The position numbers were made by a program, and so were the translations under genes. Below the pieces are notes generated by a model. It made no database searches and had not been told where the DNA came from. It saw only the letters and a program-made list of their open reading frames with translations. This document shows, one piece after another, positions 44,265 to 54,800 of a stretch of 64,000 nt of DNA (its first letter is position 1; each line of letters starts with the position of its first letter). This DNA comes from Bactericera cockerelli (Eukaryota > Arthropoda > Insecta > Hemiptera > Triozidae), in assembly GCA_024516035.1 (NCBI GenBank), contig CM044958.1, forward strand, positions 21,563,568-21,627,567, written 5' to 3'.

Positions 44265-44345
44265 GTGGGATTCGAAGCAACGGATCCCTAAGCTACCTGG
44301 ATTACCAGACTAGCGCGTTAACCACTTGACCACCAGTGCTTGAGT
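44265..44345 (-). mobile_element. tRNA-like SINE fragment
   Basis: GGATTCGAAGCAACGGATCC ... CTAGCGCGTTAACCACTTGA + CCACCAGTGC resembles the complement of a tRNA head. Single diverged copy. Confidence 0.5.
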
Positions 44346-44686
44346 CTCTATAAGGGAAAATAACCTCAGAAATTAAGAAAAAAAATTCCGGTCCCTTGAG
44401 TTCTCTATCGATAAGTGACACCAAGGTTTAGGCTGGTATGCAGAGACGATTTTGCAATTCCTATAGGGTTCACTGTAGGGTGGTCCCGAGCTTGCTATAG
44501 GGAATACTTCGACCCAGACAATTATTTATTAAAGAAACATCTGAATGCACATACGCACAGACGCTTTAAACAAACGTCTCTGGATATCAAAATCAGCTGA
44601 AGGGACAAAAAATGACCCAGGCATCTCTACAGTGAGGACTCTGCATACAACCCTTAAACTTTTGCTTTGGCTTCCGTCTTCCCCAG

Positions 44687-44822
44687 GATGGTTGGGCATC
44701 TCCATCTTCTTCATTTCGGTGGGTTCGATTCTTCTAGTCAACACGTTTTTCTACCTCACCACAGCGCAGAAGATCAGCCGCATGTCTGTGTACGGGCGGA
44801 TTCATCACAAGATGAGATACAC
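44687..44822 (+). CDS. GPCR exon A (TM5 and intracellular loop 3)
   Basis: 136 bases, entered after one base of a codon and left after two. Encodes WLGISIFFISVGS to HHKMRYT. Its donor is not duplicated, unlike the donors of exons 1 and 2. Confidence 0.85.
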
Positions 44823-45990
44823 GTGAGTCAGACTTTAGAAAAGTCTTTTTAAAAAAACTCAGCAGCTTGATCGACAAGGCGGCGGACTCGTAACCTGGAG
44901 GTCGGTGGTTCAAGTCCCGTGATATCACGAAAGTGATTAACACAAATATGATAAATTTATACGTTTTACTTATTCCATATTCTTCTCATTTTACATAATA
45001 TATGTATTTATGTTTTATTTTACAGTGGGCTTGATCCGTAAATATACGATTACAATATGATAACTTTAATTTAACTTTATTCTGTCGGGTGTGTTGGCAT
45101 ATAGGACTAAAGAAACCCTTCTTTGCTTTAAAGTCTAGAGTAGAGTGCTTTTGCTAGTAGAATAAAATACAATACCGTAGTCTCTGTTTTTCTTGTGAAA
45201 AAGAGACTAAACACACGCTGGAAGAGACTTGTATTTTTCACTTTGCCTTTTCCTGAACCTACTTGCGGTTGGCATTGGTCAACCTCTTCCTTATAGGTTA
45301 GGTTGTTTGGTTCTGGCACTCCTACTTTGCCTTTTTACGGTTGGATGCCTTTCGAAGCCACGACCTATTGATTACCAATGAGACGCCTTGACCACTGAGA
45401 TATATTCCATTCCACCGACCACAGTCGCTTGATTGATAAGGCGGCGGACTTGTAACCTGGTGGTCGGTGGTTCAAGTCCCGGTTTCAGTGTATATTTAGT
45501 CAAGCGAGTTTGAATTGTTGTGATATCACGAAAGTGATTTACACAAATATGGTAACTTCTAAATTTTTAAGTAACTTTACTAAATCTTTGCTGAACTTGG
45601 GACTTTATGACTCCGGAAAAGTACAAATGTACTTAGCGGAACTTTTAACAATGATGATTATTGAAAACCGAATAAATTTATTATTATTATTATTATATTT
45701 CTATTTCATGCCACAGGTTTGAAATGTACGTCAAGATCCTGGGCGCAATGTCCCTCTGGTGGCTCTCTCTCATCCTCGCCTGGGCTCCCTACAGTGCGCT
45801 ATGCTACTTCTACATTCTGACCAGTGCGCTACAGGCCATCTGCCTCTTCTACGTGTGCGTGTTGGGCTGCAAGCGGGTGCGCTACCTCATTAGAACCTCG
45901 TGTCTGTTTTCCTGGTGCCAGCGCGGAGTCGAACCCGGACCCTCGGAGTGGGGCGAGGAACTGTCGTCCATCAATATCAACTACTACTAG
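44687..45990 (+). CDS. Methuselah-like GPCR, 3' part (last two exons, TM5-TM7)
   Basis: Exon A 44687-44822 (acceptor CTTCCCCAG|GATGG, donor ACAC|GTGAGT) and exon B 45717-45990 (acceptor TGCCACAG|GTTTG, stop TAG at 45988). They join in frame to about 134 residues. Three hydrophobic segments are seen: ISIFFISVGSILLVNTFFYL (TM5), ILGAMSLWWLSLILAWAP (TM6) and FYILTSALQAICLFYVCVLG (TM7). The loop between TM5 and TM6 is basic (KISRMSVYGRIHHKMRY). 'LLVN..F.LT..KI', 'MYVKIL..M' and 'LQ...LF...' spacing is that of methuselah-like secretin-class receptors, which act in the plasma membrane. The C-tail ends EELSSININYY. Earlier exons are not upstream on this strand. Confidence 0.85.
44862..44955 (+). mobile_element. 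tRNA-derived SINE, family T2
   Basis: CAGCAGCTTGATCGACAAGG + CGGCGGAC ... GGAGGTCGGTGGTTCAAGTC + CCG, then TATCACGAAAGTGATTAACA. Lies in the GPCR intron. Confidence 0.8.
45425..45560 (+). mobile_element. tRNA-derived SINE, family T2
   Basis: GTCGCTTGATTGATAAGGCG + GCGGACTTGTAACCTGG, B box GGTTCAAGTCCCG, then GTGATATCACGAAAGTGATT. Lies in the GPCR intron. Confidence 0.82.
45717..45990 (+). CDS. GPCR exon B (TM6-TM7, C-terminus, stop)
   Basis: 274 bases including the stop. The first base completes the codon begun in exon A. TM6 and TM7 are separated by a very short loop (APYSALCY). The base composition is GC-rich compared with the flanks, as for the other real exons here. Confidence 0.87.
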
Positions 45991-46378
45991 ACCAGAACCG
46001 ACCTCAGCCTTTTGTATTTGGTAGTAATGAAACAGGAGCTACTGTAGACGCTCCTCCGTCTTGTGTAGCTTGCCCATCCCGTAGTATGCCTCCCTCTGAT
46101 GAGCGAGAATGAGACAGTACTACAGTTTTTATACTCTGTTTTTTATACTTTTAGATTTTAAAGAACAATCCTTCATAAATCAAAATTTTGTACTTAATAT
46201 AATTCCTACTCTATGTCCTGTTTCCTTAATAATAATAATAATTCTTTTCCTCTGTCTTATCCCGCAGTCTTATCAATCTTATCAATCTTTTCCTCTGTCT
46301 TATCAATACGACGAAAATAACTTCGTTAACTTTATTTCAAGATGAAGTTGAACTCGGGTTATTCCTTGCAGATTAATT

Positions 46379-46384
46379 AATAAA
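46379..46384 (+). promoter_or_regulatory. Possible polyadenylation signal of the GPCR
   Basis: AATAAA about 390 bases after the stop codon. In such AT-rich DNA the hexamer is common, so support is weak. Confidence 0.3.
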
Positions 46385-46539
46385 TCAGTCATGTAGGTTG
46401 ACTGTAGGCTTGATGAATAGTCCGCTAAACACTCGTCAGAATTGTACAGATACGTGAATAACAGATAGATACAAAACCTAAGTTTTTCAAGAGGTTACGA
46501 CAAGTCAAGAGATGTGACTTCTTTTTTAAATATGAATTT

Positions 46540-46850
46540 AAATTAATCAATAAGGCAAAGGCGGGCTTGTAACCTGGAGGTCGGTGGTTCAAGTCTTGTA
46601 AGTAGTGTTTTTTTTTATAATGTGAAACAAAACGAATAACAAACACAATATAATATTATATCAGCCACAGCAAGCATTTGATAAATGCAGTAGACTTTGC
46701 ATAAGGGAATAACCGACCTCAGTAGCTCGATCAATAAGGCGGCGGACTTGTAACCTGGAGGTCGGTAGTTCAAGTCTCGGATTCAGCGTTGATTTGGTAA
46801 AGCGAGTTTGACTAGTTGTGATTATCACGAAAGTGATTCACACAAAATAT
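46540..46850 (+). mobile_element. Two tRNA-derived SINEs, family T2
   Basis: A truncated copy at 46540-46610 (AATCAATAAGGCAAAGGCGG, GGAGGTCGGTGGTTCAAGTC) and a fuller one at 46716-46850 (GACCTCAGTAGCTCGATCAA + TAAGGCGGCGG, then TTATCACGAAAGTGATTCAC). Confidence 0.82.
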
Positions 46851-46859
46851 TAGTTTTTC

Positions 46860-47672
46860 TCACTTTTACAAGGGAATTGTGGTTCATATAAAAATCATTT
46901 GAGTTCATCCACTAAGTTCATATTAACGACAATTACGAAAATTGTAACGAACAAACGGAATCAGCACAGTTCCAATGAAAAGTATATTTTACGCTCATCA
47001 TAGTCATCATCATCATTGAGTTGCATCATCGTGTTTGATGATGGTCACCAAACTCGATATCTCCATCAAGTTTATACAAGGAGGCTAATAACTAACAAGG
47101 GCCTCCAGAACTAAGTTAATGAAAGTCTGATGTTTCCACTTCTATACCTACTCACTATGCTCAAGGTGGCTAGTAAGCAAAGCTAGTGCAAAAGTGAAAA
47201 ATACAGACTTAATGTTTTCATTATGCTTCTACACCATCAGCTCATGTGGGCTAGAGCCATGGAGATGCCAGTCTACAAGTACAAGTTTATAATATCCTGT
47301 TAATTAGGTACTGCAACAGTTTTGCTGTTAAGCACAATAATTCTCGCATCGCAAGCTTGTACCCCGTCGAATATTTTGCATCACTTCAAAAATCACTTAG
47401 AGATGTTACTATTGTTGTTTTTTATAAATCAAAATATGCTAGAAAAAAGTTGTTGAGGACCAAGACATGGAGAAATTGTAAATAACTAAATGAGTGAAAT
47501 GATTATTTTCCCCACTGTAAATAACGTACTTTAACATTCTGTTGTAAATAAAAATAAACAATCATGATCACTTTCTTTGTATGTTCATTTTTAGTCTTAT
47601 TTCAACTCTTAGTTAGATAGATGATGACGTCTTCATTTCACAGACAAACATACACTCACACACTCACGCAAA

Positions 47673-47705
<33 letters not shown>

Positions 47706-48150
47706 ACTCTCACTCTCACTCTCACACTCTCTCACACACACACGACACACACACACACACACACGGCACACACCTAAAACCAACCGCCAATATTGTTTTC
47801 AGTATCAACAATGCATTTAGTATTACTTACCAAATTTGTCAGACAAAAAGATAAAAATCTAGTTATTAACTCAATATCTAGTTATTAATTTATAGATATA
47901 CACCAGTTATTGCTGATATATCATTCCAAAGCAAATATACATGAATTACTGAGAATAAAATAAAACAAAACTAATTGCTGTACCCTTAACAGGGTCGACG
48001 TTAGGAAGGTCATCAAGCCGTAAAATGTAGAATAGGAGTGGCAAAACTGACCATGAGGAAGAGGTTGATTCATGCCGGCAGCAAGAAAGTTTGGGAAAAG
48101 ACAAAGTGAAAGAAAAAGAAGAAGGTCATCATATTTGTGCCAATTCGAGC
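46860..48150. other. Non-coding DNA downstream of both genes
   Basis: Should contain AQR exon 7 if its intron 6 were of ordinary size, but no splice-flanked minus-strand frame with helicase or ARM-domain similarity was seen. The only structure is the microsatellite at 47640-47775. Confidence 0.5.
47640..47775 (+). repeat. CT/CA microsatellite
   Basis: Runs of CTCTCT, CACTCT and CACACA. The open frame across it (SLSLSLSHSHSHS) is compositional. Confidence 0.95.
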
Positions 48151-48154
48151 TTCA

Positions 48155-48660
48155 GAACCATTGCAAAAACATTCTCGCTTTGAGTTGATAGTTCGTCACG
48201 ACATATTTCGAGAAAAATATGTCATTCAGGTCAAAAAACGTAAATACTTTTTGTTGTCCATTTTATGTCCTTACTCGACGTAGCTCAAGAACGGCTCATC
48301 AGAATTTCGCGATTGATATCTCAAATGAAAACTTGAACCCTTGCTTAAATTTTTCTCAAAAAGAGAAAAAAAAATTTTGAGAAAAAATTTAAGCAAGGGT
48401 TCAAGTGGATACGGCGCCATCACGACAAATTTTGAGAAAAAAATGTCATTTCGGTCGAAAAATTTGATTTTTTTGTGTCACCCATCCATTTTTTGTCTTT
48501 ACCCCATGTAGCTGAACCCTAGAGATATATTCCCTGATCCAAATGGACCTATAGGTAAAATTTCAATTTTCTCGGACAATCTGTGTGGATTTGACAACTT
48601 TATTATTTAGTCATTTCTTATTGGTCTTAGAATTGAGAATTATTTTGGGGCCCGTGCCCC
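48155..48660 (+). repeat. Second copy of the 31140-31620 block, with a hairpin
   Basis: Shares TGCAAAAACATTCTCGCTTT + GAGTTGATAGTTCGTCACGA with 31144 onward and ends in GGTCTTAGAATTGAGAATTA + TTTTGGGGCCCGTGCCCCCC. At 48332-48404 it has an inverted pair, AACTTGAACCCTTGCTTAAA and complement, not present in the other copy. It ends 50 bases from the AQR exon 6 donor. Confidence 0.9.
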
Positions 48661-48710
48661 CCAGCTCCTCAATAATTGAAAGACCTCTACCCACACCATG
48701 CAAGACTCAC

Positions 48711-48889
48711 CTGTGTGAAGAGCCGCCCCTCCGGACGTCTGGTGAGGGGGGCCAGCTGACAGCGCACCACCAGATGGCAGTCGTCCAGGATGGTGTTGAA
48801 GAAGCGGCGCGTGGAGAGCAGCGCCTCCAGGTCTATGAGGAACTCTAGGAAGCGCTCGCAGTAGCGGAGTGTGTGGTGCGGGATATCCC
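48711..48889 (-). CDS. aqr: AQR exon 6
   Basis: 179 bases; acceptor TTCCCACCAG|GGGAT and donor CACAG|GTGAGT, phase 1 in and phase 0 out. Encodes [16 protein letters not shown] to [12 protein letters not shown]-rich. The acceptor with 22 exon bases is repeated twice more upstream in the intron. Confidence 0.95.
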
Positions 48890-51800
48890 CTGGTGGGAAC
48901 AAAGATAGGCATGCGTCAATAATAATAATAATAGTACTGAGAGTAGTGTGTGGTGCGGGATGTCCCCTGGTGGGAACACAGATAGTGATACGCATGCGTC
49001 AATAATAATAGTACTGAGAGTAGTGTGTGGTGTGGGATATCCCCTGGTGGGAACAAAGATACGCATGCGTCAATATTAACAGTACTGAGAGTACATCCAT
49101 CCCAGTTAGGGGGATATCTGGCTGGGGGACATAGAACAGGGAGTAGAATTTTCTTCAAAAAGTCTGTCCCCAACCAGGGATCGAACTCGGGATATCTGCA
49201 CTAGGGGCAGTAGTTTCAACCGTCACGCCACGGCGGCTGGAATCTCCTGATGGTTGATCGCATAAATAAATATGTGGTTCAGAATGAGTCAACTTTCCCA
49301 CTTCAGTTGGCTACAGACCATCACTCTCCCCAGATGAAACCAAGCTGGATAGCAACAACATCTAATTACGCTAACCCATCTGCGGGATACTCTCCAACAC
49401 ACCCAGGAACTTGAGCATGATCCTGTGCAGATACTTCCGCTCCCACTCCCACTCCAGCTTCTACTTCTTACACTTACCTTCCTGCGGGATACTCTCCATC
49501 ACACCCAGGAACTTGAGCATGATCCTGTGCAGATACTTCCACTCCCACTCCAGCTTCTACTTCTTACACTTACCTTCCTGCGGGATACTCTCCAACACAC
49601 CCAGGAACTTGAGCATGATCCTGTGCAGATACTTCCGCTCACACTCCAGCTTCTACTTCTTACACTTACCTTCCTGCGGGATACTCTCCAACACACCCAG
49701 GAACTTGAGCATGATCCTGTGCAGATACTTCCGCTCACACTCCAGCTTCTACTTCTTACACTTACCTTCCTGCGGGATACTCTCCAACACACCCAGGAAC
49801 TTGAGCATGATCCTGTGCAGATACTTCCGCTCCCACTCCAGCTTCTACTTCTTACACTTACCTTCCTGCGGGATACTCTCCAACACACCCAGGAACTTGA
49901 GCATGATCCTGTGCAGATACTTCCGCTCACACTCCAGCTTCTACTTCTTACACTTACCTTCCTGCGGGATACTCTCCAACACACCCAGGAACTTGAGCAT
50001 GATCCTGTGCAGATACTTCCGCTCCCACTCCAGCTTCTACTTCTTACACTTACCTTCCTGCGGGATACTCTCCATCACACCCAGGAACTTGAGCATGATC
50101 CTGTGCAGATACTTCCGCTCACACTCCAGCTTCTACTTCTTACACTTACCTTCCTGCGGGATACTCTCCAACACACCCAGGAACTTGAGCATGATCCTGT
50201 GCAGATACTTCCGCTCCCACTCCAGCTTCTACTTCTTACACTTACCTTCCTGCGGGATACTCTCCAACACACCCAGGAACTTGAGCATAATCCTGTGCAG
50301 ATACTTCCACTCCAGCTTCTACTTCTTACACTTACCTTCCTGCGGGATACTCTCCAACACACCCAGGAACTTGAGCATAATCCTGTGCAGATACTTCCAC
50401 TCCAGCTTCTACTTCTTACACTTACCTTCCTGCGGGATACTCTCCAACACACCCAGGAACTTGAGCATGATCCTGTGCAGATACTTCCACTCCAGCTTCT
50501 ACTTCTTACACTTACCTTCCTGCGGGATACTCTCCAACACACCCAGGAACTTGAGCATAATCCTGTGCAGATACTTCCACTCCAGCTTCTACTTCTTACA
50601 CTTACCTTCCTGCGGGATACTCTCCAACACACCCAGGAACTTGAGCATAATCCTGTGCAGATACTTCCGCTCCCACTCCAGCTTCTCCTTCTGCTCCGGC
50701 AAATCCTTCTTCATGATCATCTTCCAGTACTTGCGCCACTTGGGCACACTCTTCAGTTCCTGCTCGCGACGGCCCTGCGAGGAGAATTGAGAACGAGGTA
50801 AGTAAAAGTTTAGCCAGCGCAGCGTCGATGACGCATTGAATTCTCATTCAGTCAGTTTCCGATGAAGATCGATGAAGTTAAGCAAGGCCCAGCGAGGCTG
50901 GATGTATTATTATCTGACCTGGTTGCAGGATTTTCAGTGAAACCCTTACAATTAACACTGCGACCTAATTAGATCTATTGTGACCAGTTGATTCTATTTG
51001 GTTTTAACGTCCTGACTGAGATAGATAGTCAGGACGGGGGTTTCACCCTCCATTCGCTGGGAATCGTACCAGCTACCCACATTAACCTCACCCAGCCTGG
51101 GTAGGGCCGGAAATGCCAGCCTCACGTGTTTGGATGAAACAGAATTTTCGTCGAAAAGTCTGCCCCAACCGGGAGTTGAACTCGGGAACTCTGAACTACG
51201 GGCAGTAGTCACAACCATTACGCCACGGAGGCTGGCGAGGCTGGATGTATAACCATTTCAATTCGAACCCTCGTGATTCTGGCTGGCTAATCCATACTCC
51301 ACTCAGGCTGGGTGAGAATAATATGAGTAGCTGTATGTGAGTATCTATCGAATGGAGAGTAAAACCGCCGTCGTGATATGACGATACAGTTGAAAACCCA
51401 AATTATATATAAAAAAAATCATACTTGTGTCAATTGTTAACACGAAGTGATATCACAGGTACTCAAACTAACTTCAATAAATCTTTGCTGAACTTGGGAC
51501 TCGAACCCCTGACCTCTGGTTACGAGTCTACCGCCTTATCGATCCAGCTACTGGGTGACGTTAAACAGGGAGAACAGTTGGATAGAGACCATCAATTCCC
51601 CATTTGTAGCCAAGCTGGCTACAATTATAACACCAGCTACTCAGGTCGGTTATGATTGATTTAAATAAAAAACCACGAAAGAAATGTTTTGGAATTCCGT
51701 TGGAAATATTAAATTCCGTTTTACAGAGTATTTGTGACGTCACTTTTGTGATTCGGGACGTTCCAAGTGCGTCCAATCATATTCTGCATTTTTCCATTGA

Positions 51801-54800
51801 GAAGATGGAATGTAAATAATCCAAACATTAATGATAATTCTCTTTGGACGCCCAGAAGCGTCCCAGAATGGGAGGAGCCCAGAATTTTCTGGTCTCCCCC
51901 CATATGATGTGTGTGGGGTATTCTGTAGTGTTGTTTACGTATACAAAAACTCACGAGTAAAAATATTTCTAAAAATTCATACTTAAGACTTAGCGCGTTA
52001 ACCACTTGATACTACCACGTATTCTTTGGGAGGATAACTTGTCATATCTCGGTGGGGTTTTGAAACCACTTGTCATGTCCCTGTTGTCATGTCCCTGTTG
52101 GGTTCCACTGAGCTACCGGGACAGACTAACACTCACCTGTTGCACCGACGTCTACGATTAAGACGACTAAAGTCCCATTATTCCAGCAGTAAGCCCAAGA
52201 CATATTATTATGTGGTAATAATTCCAAATGGGAAGATAACTTGTCATGTCCCTGTTGGGTTTCGAACCCACGACCTCTGGAATCTCTGGATTCACAGAGT
52301 GCCGCCTTTACCACTGAGCTACCGGGACAGACTAACACTCACCTGTTGCAGCGACGTCCACATTGACAGAGACACCAAATGTTTGATGGAGTCTCGAATG
52401 AGTTTCTCCTCCATGCTGTTGAAGCAGTGGTTGAGAAAAACGACAAGAGCTGTATGTTCCGACATCATTACACCGGAGGTTTTCAGGGAGGTCTGCAGAA
52501 CATGGTTGAAGAGGCCGGGGAAGTGGTCCGGATGCTTCCTGAATATCTGAGGGAAAAGAGAAAAAATGGTAAAAGAGATAGTAAAGAGGGAAAAATTCAA
52601 TGTAAATGGGATGTATTGTGTCTGTTCCGGTAGTTCAGATGTAAAGGCTCCACTCTGTGAATCCAGAGGTTCCAGAGGTCGTGGGTTCGAAACCCATCCG
52701 GTACATGACAAGTTATCCTCCCATTTGGGATTTTTGCCACATAATAATATGTCTTGGGCTTACTGCTGGATTGTTGGGACTAAATAGTCCTAATCGGACA
52801 GTATAAATAAGGCGATATAATTATTATTGTGTCACTTCTCGCCCATCAGAGGGGAGGCATACTACAGGATGGATAAGCTACAACACAGACAGCAAACGTC
52901 TACAGCAGCTGCTAATTCATGGATACAAATTCAAAAAGGTTGTATTCTTTTGTATTACTTATATTTCCTTTAAATTAACCCAGCCTGAGTGGGTCCGGGA
53001 ATAGCCTGCATCACGAGCGTGGGATAGATTTCAATTGTCACCCACCCAAGTCCTAAGCCCCTGGACGCTCATTTTCAGGACAGAAACGTTAACTGGTGTT
53101 GGTGTATTCAATATGCCATCAACGCTGGCCAATGCTCTCCTTGATGTATAGTAATAATGTTTATTATTACATGCTTTTTCTTTTTGTTTGTTCCTTCTCA
53201 TGTAGCCAATTCCGAATTTCGTGTTTCCACTGTGGCACAACCAGGGCTGCGGAGTCGGAGCCGGAGCCGGAGCTAAGGAGCCGGAGCTTAACATTTTTTG
53301 GTCTGAAGGAGCCGGAGCTGGAGCCGGAGCCAATTATTTTAGTAAAGAGGAGCTGGAGCCGGAGTCGGAGCCAAATTTTCAAAAACTTGGCTCCGCATCC
53401 AGCTCTGACTTAAAAATGAATTACTAGTATTTCCTCTCTGAAAAAAGTTCCATGAGATTTTTGATGAAGCCCTAAATGTGCTATGCAAACCTATGAACAA
53501 AATTTTACTCGTTTAAGCACAAACTTATTCAATATTGACCAATTAGATATCATTTTTTTTTTTTTTTTTTTTTCTCAAAAATAATGAGTGGTTTTTTTTT
53601 ATTTATTATTATTATTACCTATTAAAAATAAATAACACTACTCCACCACATCCACTATTCCAGCACCATCCTCAAATCTAATGTAAATAATGTTCTTATG
53701 TACAATAAAATACAATACAAAATCTAAAATGTACCTAAGAGTTATTAATTTGTGATTTAATGGTTCTAGATAAGGGGAAAAGTTATAGAACATAATGTAA
53801 GTGTTTAAACACATTTTTCGATACAACCAATGATAGGTATTCAGTTTATACTAATATATACATTTTGTATTCAAATAAGATGCACATTACTGGAGCCAGG
53901 AGCCGGAGCCGGAGCCAGTTTTTTTTCTCTTAGCTCCAGGAGCCGGAGCTGGAGCCGGAGCTAGAAAATAATACAAAGAGAAGCTGGAGCCGGAGCCGGA
54001 GCTCAAATTTTTTCCGCAGCTCCGCAGCCCTGGGCACAACACACTCTGATTGGTTATTGCATTCAAATCAACCAACCTGAGCGCGTGGTGTGACAGTTGA
54101 AAAGGAAATTTTTAGATTATGAGAGTCAAAAGTTTTTGTGGAATGGGCTACTGCTATACTTTTTGGGATAGGATAATTTATATCTGAAAAACTAGATTAT
54201 ATCTCACCTCCCAAGCGTTCACTCTCTCGCGAAACTTTTCATTGATCATGCATACAATGGACATGAGATGGGCATGGGATGACACATCCGTTTTGTAGTT
54301 GGGCCATAGGTAGTTCTCGAGATACTGGCTGAACTCCAGCATCATGATCCGACGAATGGCAAAACTGAAACCGATTAAATACACAAATGAAATATTATAA
54401 ACAAAAAAATAGTATAGGTACTTGTAGCCCATTTTAGAAACACTCTCTACTCTCAAAAACTCCAAGTCTCTGTTTCAACTGTCACACAATACACTCTGAT
54501 TGGTTGTTGCGTTCAAATTAACCAATCAGAGTGCATTCTGTGATAGTTGAAAAGAAGCTTTGGATAATTATCTTATATTATAAAATGATTCGTTTGTGTG
54601 TGTGTATGTTTGTCCTCGTAAAACTCGAGAACCACAGGTCGGGTTGAGCTGATATTTCGCATAGTTACTGATGACAGGCTTTTTGGCATTATGCACTTTC
54701 AAAAAATGAGCTTTTCAATGAGCTTATTGAAGTACTGCCATATCTCGCGTATTAATCGCGAAGTAAACAGCTGATTGAGCTGAAATTTAGAGTAGTTCCT

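Noticed and set aside
49411..50801. Two overlapping plus-strand open frames of about 459 codons and minus-strand frames of 161 and 185 codons
   Set aside because: The underlying 96/90-bp tandem unit is a multiple of three, so frames without a stop stay open through the whole array. The units are copies of AQR exon 5 read in wrong frames or strand.
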